Assembly: GCA_002471975.1 (NCBI GenBank)
Contig: DKQZ01000067.1
Coordinates: 1-11,171 of the forward strand
From: Dialister sp. UBA7295
Lineage (GTDB): Bacteria; Bacillota; Negativicutes; Veillonellales; Dialisteraceae
Direction of reading: 5' to 3'
DNA: 11,171 nt
Positions 6,164 through 11,171 of the stretch are shown here, one piece after another. Both the position numbers and the translations under genes were made by a program. Position 1 is the first letter of the stretch. The number at the start of each line of letters is the position of its first letter. Below the pieces are notes generated by a model. The model searched no databases and was not told the DNA's origin. It saw only the letters and a program-made list of their open reading frames with translations.

Positions 6164-7054
6164 TCAGTCATCCCAGAAGCCCGATTCCTGCTGTTGCTTT
6201 TCCACGATTTTCCGTATGGCTTTTATTCTGGCATCGGTACCGGGATGGTCGCAGGTGATTCGCTGAAAAATGGACATTTTTCTATTTCCATAGTACGCTT
6301 CTATTTTTGCAAGGCCAGAAGCGAGAGCGGGCCCATAACCAAGCCTTGCTGCATAGGCGTCAGCCTGGTATTCCTGCTGACGGCTGCCGAAGCGGTTGAT
6401 GAGGAAGGTAGGAATGTAGAGAAGCATATTCATAATATTATAAATGGTTATGATAAACAGTGAGAAAACATTAAGGACAAAACCAACGAAGGGAATCCAG
6501 AATAAGAGACGACAAATCAGTGCTATTCCGTTAAAAACGAGCGTGATAATGGTATTGAACCATGACATGCCCATGCAGAGAAGACTGGTTCGGGTATGGC
6601 CGTTCTGAATATGCCCCACTTCATGAGCCATGATCCCAATAACTTCTTCCCTGGGTAAATCGCGGAGAATGGGGAAGAAGACTGTAATCGTCTTTCCCAG
6701 AGCGAATGCGTTATATTCATTTACAGCGCCTATATAAAGGTGGTATTCTTTTGGGTCCAGCTGTGCACGAAGGCAGATATCGTCCAGGCACTCCTGAAGA
6801 TAACGTCCATCTTCAGGGGAAGGGGATCTTCCGCCTTCATTATAGACAAACATCCCTGTCATGAGGCCGGATTGGGAAATAAGACCTGGTATGAGGATGG
6901 AGGCAAGAGTGAGCTTCAGGACTATTTCATCTTCCGTGCCCGGAGCTGGCTGATACCCAAAGATAAATGAAAGCATAATCATGATGACCCAGAAATAATA
7001 ATTCAATATGAAATTCACGATAAAAGTGAGGACGATGAGTACAGCGTTGGTCAT
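6164..7054 (-). CDS. M48 family (HtpX-like) membrane zinc metalloprotease
   Basis: A 296-residue integral membrane protease. It begins with one or two transmembrane helices (about residues 4-32), another hydrophobic segment (about 46-70), a cytoplasmic catalytic part with NAFALG (115-120), the zinc motif HEVGH (144-148, ligands His144 and His148, catalytic Glu145), a long hydrophobic hairpin (about 165-220), then RQQEYQADAYAARLG (225-239) giving the third zinc ligand Glu228, and HPGTDARI (270-277), a conserved family closing motif. HtpX-type enzymes take part in membrane-protein quality control with FtsH; this role is by analogy. The ATG at 7054 is preferred; AAAGGA lies about 10 nt upstream. 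An in-frame TTG six codons earlier overlaps that ribosome binding site. It is divergent from the TSUP permease gene with a 421-bp spacer. Calling it htpX itself would be too precise. Confidence 0.9.
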   Translation of the reverse strand: MTNAVLIVLTFIVNFILNYYFWVIMIMLSFIFGYQPAPGTEDEIVLKLTLASILIPGLISQSGLMTGMFVYNEGGRSPSPEDGRYLQECLDDICLRAQLDPKEYHLYIGAVNEYNAFALGKTITVFFPILRDLPREEVIGIMAHEVGHIQNGHTRTSLLCMGMSWFNTIITLVFNGIALICRLLFWIPFVGFVLNVFSLFIITIYNIMNMLLYIPTFLINRFGSRQQEYQADAYAARLGYGPALASGLAKIEAYYGNRKMSIFQRITCDHPGTDARIKAIRKIVEKQQQESGFWDD

Positions 7055-7090
7055 ATAGGATATTCCTTTCAATATATTGGATTTTCCTTA

Positions 7091-7119
7091 ATCATAGCAC
7101 GGGGAAAATGGGCTGAGAA
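7091..7119 (-). promoter_or_regulatory. Promoter of the M48 protease gene
   Basis: On the minus strand TATGAT (7091-7096) is a 5/6 -10 box with an extended TGC just before it (7097-7099). The -35 candidate TTCTCA (7114-7119), 17 bp upstream, matches 4/6. Transcription would start near 7084, about 30 nt before the ATG. Confidence 0.5.
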
Positions 7120-7405
7120 GGAAAATTTCTCATTTTTAGAGGAATATGCACGCATGTTTTCCTTTAAATGAATATAAAAATAATTTAAGTTACAGCCGGG
7201 ATAAAAAGTTATTCCCAATCCATATAACCTGGAGAATGTAAAAAGGATTTCGCAGAGATTACGGCTTTACATTCCATAAGGGCATAGGGAGTATGGGGAA
7301 TGGAAAGGAAGCTCGGAGGAAAATAAATTTTTGAATCGGGGGTATGGAGAATGATTTTGGGAATGTCGGGGCCCTGAGGGATGGAAAGGAAATTTCCTGT
7401 TTCTA
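7120..7405. other. Divergent intergenic region without a recognised gene
   Basis: Between the two divergent promoters there are AT-rich blocks (around 7160-7190) and purine-rich stretches (7290-7410), but no ribosome binding site with a credible open frame, no RNA gene and no copy of the heptamer repeat. A frame antisense to the permease runs into it and ends at 7209; it has no family features and is regarded as chance. Confidence 0.5.
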
Positions 7406-7435
7406 TGGAAATCAGGCAGTCTCCTGCGGTATAAT
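7406..7435 (+). promoter_or_regulatory. Promoter of the TSUP permease gene
   Basis: TATAAT (7430-7435) is a perfect -10 box; TGGAAA (7406-7411), 18 bp upstream, is a 4/6 -35 candidate. Transcription would start near 7442, about 35 nt before the ATG. Confidence 0.55.
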
Positions 7436-7475
7436 CAGAAAAATATTTTTTCCCGGGTTTTGAAAGGAGAAACTC

Positions 7476-8213
7476 ATGGAACTTGCCCTGCTTCCTGAAA
7501 TGACGAAGATGGCCCTCTACGTCCTGGCCGTCTTTATTTCCAATATCGTCCAGGCGTTGACCGGGTTCGCGGGGATGATGCTGGCCATGCCGCCTATCAT
7601 GCTGCTTTACGGACCGGACCGGGCCAAGGCCCTTTTGACCCTTCTGACCTGGCTCGTGGCGCTCCGGGTGCTTTTCCGGGACTGGCGGTTCGTGAACCGA
7701 AAGGAAATCGGAAAAATCGTGGGTTCCATGTTCATCGGGATGATCCTCGGCATGTACCTGTACCGGATTCTGGATGCCTCTTTTCTCGTTCCCCTGTATG
7801 GGACAATCATCGTGCTGGTGGCCCTGAAAAATATGCTTTTGAAAAAATCCACGAAACCACTTCCTTTTGCTTTGGGAATCATCATCCTGCTGGGGTCCGG
7901 GGTCATTCATGGCATGTTTGCCTCCGGCGGGGCGCTCCTCGTGGTGTACCTTCTTGCTACTTTTCATGATAAGGATGAATTCCGGGCCAACGTGTCCACC
8001 ATCTGGGCCATCACAGACCTGCCCCTCTTTGCCAGCGACTGGGTTCACGGATACTATACGGCTGAATTCTTCCACCTTTTTGCCCTCGGCGTGGTGCCCC
8101 TCTTCTTTGCTGCCTGGCTGGGAAATCAGCTTCATGACCGGATCAACCAGAAAATGTTTACGAGGCTCACCTATGTGCTGCTTTTGTGCTCGGGAGCGAT
8201 GATACTTATCTGA
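7476..8213 (+). CDS. TauE/SafE (TSUP) family membrane permease
   Basis: A 245-residue inner-membrane protein with about seven or eight hydrophobic helices. Family features are the N-terminal repeat FISNIVQALTGFAGMMLAMP (residues 20-39) with the glycine-containing GFAG turn, and the matching second-half repeat GVIHGMFASGGALLVVYL (about 142-159), in keeping with the duplicated TSUP architecture. Known members export or import small sulfur-containing anions (sulfite, sulfoacetate, taurine breakdown products) or related organic anions; the substrate here cannot be assigned because no sulfur-metabolism gene is nearby. The start is well supported: AAGGAG (7464-7469) lies 6 nt before the ATG. The gene stands alone, divergent from the M48 protease, and is followed by a repeat-filled 1.3-kb spacer with no terminator directly after the stop. 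Confidence 0.9.
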   Translation: MELALLPEMTKMALYVLAVFISNIVQALTGFAGMMLAMPPIMLLYGPDRAKALLTLLTWLVALRVLFRDWRFVNRKEIGKIVGSMFIGMILGMYLYRILDASFLVPLYGTIIVLVALKNMLLKKSTKPLPFALGIIILLGSGVIHGMFASGGALLVVYLLATFHDKDEFRANVSTIWAITDLPLFASDWVHGYYTAEFFHLFALGVVPLFFAAWLGNQLHDRINQKMFTRLTYVLLLCSGAMILI

Positions 8214-8263
8214 GTCTTTGGGTAGTTACCCCGGTTTGAGTCAGCTGCGGTTTTCGGGTCTTG

Positions 8264-8366
8264 GCAAACCACGGCGCGCCCCGTTTGATTCATTTCCGAG
8301 AATTCGGGGTGCGGGATGCGGGGTTCGGGGAGGTGGCGCCCTGCGGGCGCAGTTTTTGATTTTGCC
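8264..8366 (+). repeat. Dispersed modular repeat, near-complete copy after the TSUP gene
   Basis: The 5' block CAAACCACGGC with CCCCGTTTGAT (8265-8290) matches the block at 97-121. Then come four phased 7-bp units with CGGG starting at 8305, 8312, 8319 and 8326, the joint AGGTG (8331-8335), a perfect hairpin GCGCCC/GGGCGC (8336-8341 with 8345-8350) and the tail AGTTTTTGATTTTG. Confidence 0.78.
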
Positions 8367-8435
8367 TTTGGCCCTCATGCGTCGATTTGAATAGGCACGG
8401 TTGAAAGTACAGTTTCCCTTTCACCAGCTGCTCCG

Positions 8436-8472
8436 GCGCTCCCCGTACTTCGGGGAACGCGCTTTTTATGGA
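8436..8472 (+). repeat. Hairpin with TTTTTATGGA tail, likely repeat fragment
   Basis: CCCCG (8441-8445) pairs with CGGGG (8451-8455) inside GCGCT/AACGCGC flanks that pair partly, followed by TTTTTATGGA (8463-8472). The tail matches the dispersed-repeat tail, but no heptamer array precedes it, so it is probably a degenerate copy. Confidence 0.45.
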
Positions 8473-8544
8473 TAGAGTCATTTGTCCCGGGAAAGTTTTG
8501 GCAATTAGCCTTGTATGTGTCTTGCAGCGATAAAACACCTATCC

Positions 8545-8582
8545 GGCCGCTCCGCGGCCACCTTCCCATCCAGGGAAGGTGG
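8545..8582 (-). repeat. Back-to-back palindromes with the AGGTG joint (inverted repeat copy)
   Basis: GGCCGC/GCGGCC (8545-8550 with 8554-8559) is followed directly by a perfect 10-bp palindrome CCACCTTCCC/GGGAAGGTGG (8558-8567 with 8573-8582). On the minus strand this reads GGGAAGGTG then the hairpin, as in the other copies; on the plus strand a second AAGGTG points the other way. It looks like two repeat heads fused head to head. The two stems share two bases and so compete. Confidence 0.6.
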
Positions 8583-8647
8583 GAGCCCTGCAGCATGCTT
8601 TTCTTTTTCCTCATATGTGTCTTGTACCTGTAGTGCAGAGAAAAATA

Positions 8648-8690
8648 TAAAAAAGGCGCAGCTATATGAATTGTGCCGCGCCGCCTGCCC
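8648..8690 (-). repeat. Modular repeat copy (minus orientation)
   Basis: Stem GGCGCAGC/GCCGCGCC (8655-8662 with 8675-8682, one mismatch on the plus strand that is a G-T pair on the minus strand), loop containing TATGAATT, flanked by TATAAAAAA on the left. Stem position, the TATGAATT loop and the TATAAAA flank are shared with the copy at 11001-11067. Degenerate units lie to its right, and clear heptamers TGAGAAC and TGATAAC lie further out at 8756-8769. Confidence 0.6.
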
Positions 8691-8755
8691 GAGTCCCAAT
8701 CGATTCAAAGTTTCGAAGACAGCTGATTTTTCAAAGTCCCGAAGAATTCAGTCAC

Positions 8756-8775
8756 TGAGAACTGATAACTGAAAC
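8756..8775 (-). repeat. Short heptamer array
   Basis: On the minus strand GTTTCA, GTTATCA and GTTCTCA in a row, then GTGAC. These are the same units as at 5876-5903. The array abuts the terminator at 8778-8813. Confidence 0.6.
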
Positions 8776-8777
8776 GA

Positions 8778-8813
8778 AAAAAGCCGCCCACTATGACTAG
8801 TGGACGGCTTTTT
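8778..8813. terminator. Strong orphan bidirectional terminator
   Basis: AAAAAGCCGCCCACTA (8778-8793) pairs with TAGTGGACGGCTTTTT (8798-8813) with one C-A mismatch and a TGAC loop. A-runs and T-runs on both sides make it usable in both directions. The nearest gene end upstream is the TSUP stop, more than 560 nt away, so it may end a lost or unrecognised transcript. Confidence 0.75.
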
Positions 8814-9233
8814 GGGTACAAAAATAAACCCCCTTTTGAGAATAATGTGCTCGTTGTCCGGAATTCCGATCTTACCTGTCAATCGGCCGCAGAAATCGTA
8901 ATGAGCGTATGACATCTCGTGACTAAGTACGTAGCGGGGTGCGCGGGTCCGAAGATTTTTCTTTCTCGTTTTTGGGAGTTTATTTTGTTTTGTTAAAAAT
9001 AATGGTGAAACTCGAAGTTCCTCGAGGATTGAAAGCTTTCGGAGCACGTGGGTTTTGTTCCGGATCTGCTTTAAATTTTTCGGCGCCTGGCAGATCTGAT
9101 GGAACTCGGCCCGAGGCCTCGCTCTTTTTGCTTTCACGGATATAGTACCGAAAATCGCGATTTGTATCATTAGATTTTTATTAAAGCTTTGCTGCTCATA
9201 AGATGGAAACTTGTATCTTCGAAGACTTTTGAA

Positions 9234-9321
9234 TCGGGGTTCTCGGGATTATCGGGGATCATTTCGGGGTTGTCGGGAAGGTGGCACCCTGGCGGGTGCA
9301 GATTTATATGGGCTGTCAGCC
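9234..9321 (+). repeat. Modular repeat copy with a 9-bp array
   Basis: TCGGG occurs at 9234, 9243, 9252, 9264 and 9273 (spacings 9, 9, 12, 9), followed by the joint AGGTG, a perfect hairpin GCACCC/GGGTGC (9284-9289 with 9294-9299, loop TGGC) and the tail AGATTTATATGGG. The array period of 9 rather than 7 sets this copy apart. A TGTACAGTTTCCC-type motif about 100 bp downstream (9397-9409) is also found after the copy at 8264-8366 (TACAGTTTCCC, 8408-8418). Confidence 0.72.
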
Positions 9322-9492
9322 TTGAATGTAAAATCCCCCGAAAGAGGGATGCCGAGGGCAGGCTTTTTAGCATGCCGATTGTACCATTCACCCTAATGTA
9401 CAGTTTCCCGCTCCGAATGACCAGAAAGCCAGTCCACCTGTCAACCATTAACCTTAATCCCCAGCTTGTCCACCTCTTGTATTTTCGCTCAC

Positions 9493-9506
9493 TGCGAACT
9501 GATAAC
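9493..9506 (-). repeat. Two heptamers near the proA terminator
   Basis: TGCGAAC and TGATAAC on the plus strand, i.e. GTTATCA and GTTCGCA on the minus strand, the same two units that stand side by side at 5883-5896. No clear hairpin follows. Confidence 0.5.
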
Positions 9507-9523
9507 TAAAATTCCATCCAATA

Positions 9524-9555
9524 AAAAAGAAAAGGCCCGAAGGCTCTTTCTTTTT
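9524..9555. terminator. Terminator of proA
   Basis: AAAAAGAAAAGGCC (9524-9537) pairs with GGCTCTTTCTTTTT (9542-9555) around CGAA, which on the minus strand is a stable C(TTCG)G tetraloop followed by TTTTCTTTTTTAT. It begins 3 nt after the proA stop codon. Confidence 0.85.
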
Positions 9556-9558
9556 ATT

Positions 9559-10842
9559 TTACAAATCTTTGAAATGGAAAGATTTCTTTCCGCTGGCGTA
9601 GTCTCCCACGATCTGGCCGTGACCATAAAGTTTGTATTTGTAGGAGATGAGGCCTTCCAGGCCTACGGGGCCCCGGGCGTGGATTTTGCTGGTGGAGATG
9701 CCGACTTCGGCGCCAAAACCGTAGCGGAATCCGTCGGCAAAGCGGGTGGAGGCATTCCAGTAGACTCCCGCGGAATCGACGAGGTTCATGAAATGTTCGG
9801 CGGTTTCTTTATTTTCCGTGATGATGCAGTCTGTATGGTGGGAGCCGAATCTGTTGATGTGGGAAATGGCTTCGTCCACATTTTTCACGAGACGAATGGA
9901 AAGGATGAGGTCCAGGTATTCTTTGTGCCAGCTTTCATCGTCTTTCATTTTTTCTACGGGAATGATTTCTTCCACATCGTCTCTGCCCCGTTCTTTCACG
10001 CCCGCTGCTTTGAGTGCTTCATTTAATTTCGGCAGGAATTCTTTTGCAATATCTTCATGGACGAGGATCGTTTCCACTGCATTGCAGGCAGCGGTGTACT
10101 GGGTCTTGCCGTCGATAATGAGGGGAATGGCTTTGGAAATATCATAGTCCTTATCCACGTACATGTGGCAGACTCCATCTGCATGGCCCAGGACCGGGAT
10201 CGATGTGTGGTTCATAATGTACTGGACGAAACTGTTGGAGCCTCTCGGGATTAAGAGGTCTACTGTATCGTGACATTCGAGGAGTTCATCGATTTCACTA
10301 TGCTGCTCGGCCTGGAAGAGACATTTTTCCGGGAGTCCTGCCTTTACGGCTGCTTCGTGAATCACGGAAAAAAGGATGCGGTTCGTATAGGTGGTTTCTT
10401 TTCCGCCTTTCAGGATAGCGCAGTTGCCGCTTTTGAGGCAGAGCGAGGAAATCTGGACCAGCGCATCCGGCCGGGCTTCAAAAATCACGCCGACTACCCC
10501 GATAGGACAGGTCACCCGGCGCAGGCGGAGTCCTGCGTCCAGTTCTCTATCAAGAGTGACTTTTCCGATCGGGTCGGGCAGCTTTGCCAGGTCCGTCAGT
10601 TCATGGGTCACGTCTTTCAATTTTCCTTCATCAAATTTAAGGCGCTTCCTCACTGCCGGTGCTACATGATTTTCATCAGCCAGAGAAAGATCTTTCTCGT
10701 TGGCTGCAAATATTTCCTCCCTGTGGGCCAGAATATTTTCTTTGATCAGATCCAGCGCGAGGTTCCTGGTCTCAATGGGCACAGCCGCCAGAATGGGGGA
10801 GGCCAGTTTCATTTCTTTTGTAATGTCATGGATGGTGGACAT
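9559..10842 (-). CDS. proA: Gamma-glutamyl phosphate reductase
   Basis: A 427-residue cytoplasmic enzyme of the aldehyde dehydrogenase superfamily. It catalyses the NADPH-dependent reduction of glutamate 5-phosphate to glutamate 5-semialdehyde in proline synthesis. Seen: the substrate/cofactor region CPIGVVGVIFEARPD (112-126), GNCAILKGGKET (139-150), PRGSNSFVQYI (199-209), PVLGHADGVCHMYVD (216-230), the catalytic cysteine in YTAACNAVETILVH (Cys253), and the closing motifs NASTRFADG (363-371) and FGAEVGISTSKIHARGPVG (376-394). Length and motif order are as expected for ProA. The ATG at 10842 is preferred because AAGGA lies about 9 nt upstream and the protein then begins at MSTIHDI; an earlier ATG at 10884 would add 14 residues not typical of the family. 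proB is not adjacent, so here proA is transcribed alone. Its leader carries a copy of the dispersed hairpin repeat. Confidence 0.96.
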   Translation of the reverse strand: MSTIHDITKEMKLASPILAAVPIETRNLALDLIKENILAHREEIFAANEKDLSLADENHVAPAVRKRLKFDEGKLKDVTHELTDLAKLPDPIGKVTLDRELDAGLRLRRVTCPIGVVGVIFEARPDALVQISSLCLKSGNCAILKGGKETTYTNRILFSVIHEAAVKAGLPEKCLFQAEQHSEIDELLECHDTVDLLIPRGSNSFVQYIMNHTSIPVLGHADGVCHMYVDKDYDISKAIPLIIDGKTQYTAACNAVETILVHEDIAKEFLPKLNEALKAAGVKERGRDDVEEIIPVEKMKDDESWHKEYLDLILSIRLVKNVDEAISHINRFGSHHTDCIITENKETAEHFMNLVDSAGVYWNASTRFADGFRYGFGAEVGISTSKIHARGPVGLEGLISYKYKLYGHGQIVGDYASGKKSFHFKDL

Positions 10843-10893
10843 GGGGTTAATCCTTTCCAGGGTAGAATGTTTTCCCAAAATCATAAAAACGGA

Positions 10894-10955
10894 TTTCGGA
10901 ATGGGGATTTCGGGAAGGAGGCCGCTTCAAATCAAAAGCGGCCTCTTATATATTG
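10894..10955 (+). repeat. Modular repeat copy inside the proA leader
   Basis: On the plus strand TTTCGGA, ATGGGGA and TTTCGGGA units (10894-10915) are followed by AGGAG, a perfect 10-bp hairpin GAGGCCGCTT/AAGCGGCCTC (10918-10927 with 10936-10945) and TTATATATTG. It is oriented against proA and sits between the proA promoter and its ribosome binding site, so the proA mRNA would carry the stem near its 5' end. Confidence 0.72.
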
Positions 10956-10960
10956 ATAAT

Positions 10961-10989
10961 ATTATACCCAAAAAGAGAAGAACTGTGAA
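10961..10989 (-). promoter_or_regulatory. Promoter of proA
   Basis: On the minus strand TTCACA (10984-10989, 5/6) and TATAAT (10961-10966, 6/6) are separated by exactly 17 bp. Transcription would start near 10954, giving a leader of about 110 nt that contains the hairpin at 10918-10945. Confidence 0.75.
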
Positions 10990-11000
10990 TGTTTTAGAAA

Positions 11001-11067
11001 TATAAAAGGGCGCGCTTATGAATTTGCGCGCCCACCTTCACGAAGAACGAACAACGAATAACGAAGA
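11001..11067 (-). repeat. Modular repeat copy (minus orientation) near the window end
   Basis: On the minus strand the heptamers GTTCTTC, GTTATTC, GTTGTTC and GTTCTTC (plus-strand 11040-11067) are followed by GTGA, the joint AGGTG, a perfect 8-bp hairpin GGGCGCGC/GCGCGCCC (11008-11015 with 11026-11033) and CTTTTATATTTC. Phase, joint and tail agree with the other copies. Confidence 0.8.
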
Positions 11068-11074
11068 ACGACCG

Positions 11075-11164
11075 GGCCCAAATGTCGCAGCACCTCAAGT
11101 CGAAGAGGCAGGCCAAACGAATACCCCAAAGTCCCAGGCCCAAATGCCTCAGCACCTCAAGTCG
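11075..11164. repeat. Imperfect direct repeat, two copies 62 bp apart
   Basis: Copies at 11075-11102 and 11137-11164 share GGCCCAAATG and CAGCACCTCAAGTCG, with two mismatches in 28 bases. On the minus strand they lie upstream of the heptamer array at 11040-11067, together with GGTATTCGT (about 11119-11127), a word also found in the 5' block of the copies at 80-214 and 1228-1343. The window ends within this region, so more copies may follow. Confidence 0.7.
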
Positions 11165-11171
11165 CCTCGGC

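Larger units (their letters stand above)
8214..9523. other. Gene-free, repeat-dense region
   Basis: About 1.3 kb with no convincing gene. It holds modular repeat copies at 8264-8366, 8545-8582, 8655-8690 and 9234-9321, stray heptamers at 8756-8775 and 9493-9506, a further hairpin with TTTTTATGGA tail at 8436-8472, and a strong terminator at 8778-8813. The stretch 8814-9180 shows no element that I recognise; a 140-codon frame there on the minus strand has no ribosome binding site and runs through the terminator. The region could be the remains of a lost locus or a landing site for repeats. Confidence 0.65.

Noticed and set aside
7209..8135. 308-codon minus-strand frame opposite the TSUP gene
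   Set aside because: It mirrors the permease codons (rich in His, Gly, Pro and Gln), has no family features or ribosome binding site, and the plus-strand gene is clear.
8748..9170. 140-codon minus-strand frame
   Set aside because: It has no ribosome binding site and no recognisable domain, and its last third translates a terminator hairpin and a heptamer array.
8214..9558. Insertion sequence or transposase remnant as the source of the repeats
   Set aside because: No frame in either strand shows transposase or recombinase motifs, and no long terminal inverted repeats with target duplications are evident.
9466..10956. Several plus-strand frames opposite proA
   Set aside because: All are shadows of proA, which has full motif support.

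Overview
The window looks like a chromosomal stretch of a diderm member of the Firmicutes (Negativicutes, perhaps a Dialister/Megasphaera-type relative). The grounds are Firmicutes-like promoters, strong AGGAGG-type ribosome binding sites and a ProA of ordinary bacterial type, together with an AsmA/TamB-like protein that only makes sense in a cell with an outer membrane. The genus is a guess; no rRNA or marker gene is present to fix it.

Six genes can be supported, and each appears to be its own transcription unit. Left to right they are: a small nitroreductase (327-848, +); a membrane-anchored alpha/beta hydrolase (1395-2339, +); an AAA_14/DUF4143 ATPase (2612-3868, +) bracketed by two near-identical bidirectional terminator hairpins; an AsmA-like envelope protein (4371-5831, -) convergent with the ATPase; an M48 (HtpX-like) membrane zinc protease (6164-7054, -) divergent from a TauE/SafE (TSUP) permease (7476-8213, +); and gamma-glutamyl phosphate reductase proA (9559-10842, -). 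The genes do not form a pathway. They are housekeeping or stress functions separated by unusually long spacers. proB, the usual partner of proA, is not in the window.

The notable part is the spacers. Nearly every one carries a copy or fragment of a modular dispersed repeat. In its reading direction the repeat has (i) in some copies an upstream block with GGTATTCGTGAG and CAAACCACGGC-CCGATATAG, (ii) a tandem array of 7-bp units (GTTATCA, GTTCTCA, GTTCGTG, TTCGGGA and similar), (iii) the short joint AGGTG, (iv) a GC-rich hairpin whose sequence differs from copy to copy while its pairing is kept, and (v) an AT-rich tail close to ATTTTTATGGGG. I count about a dozen copies or fragments in both orientations. 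The largest array has 35 heptamers in perfect phase over 245 bp (4082-4326) between the ATPase and the AsmA-like gene. One copy lies in the proA leader between promoter and ribosome binding site, and others lie just upstream of the nitroreductase and the hydrolase.

The 1.3-kb stretch 8214-9558 has no convincing gene and holds several of these repeats in both orientations, an orphan strong terminator and no recognisable mobile-element protein. A separate three-unit tandem hairpin repeat with an exact 39-bp period lies at 1022-1131. No tRNA, rRNA, CRISPR array, insertion sequence or transposase was seen.
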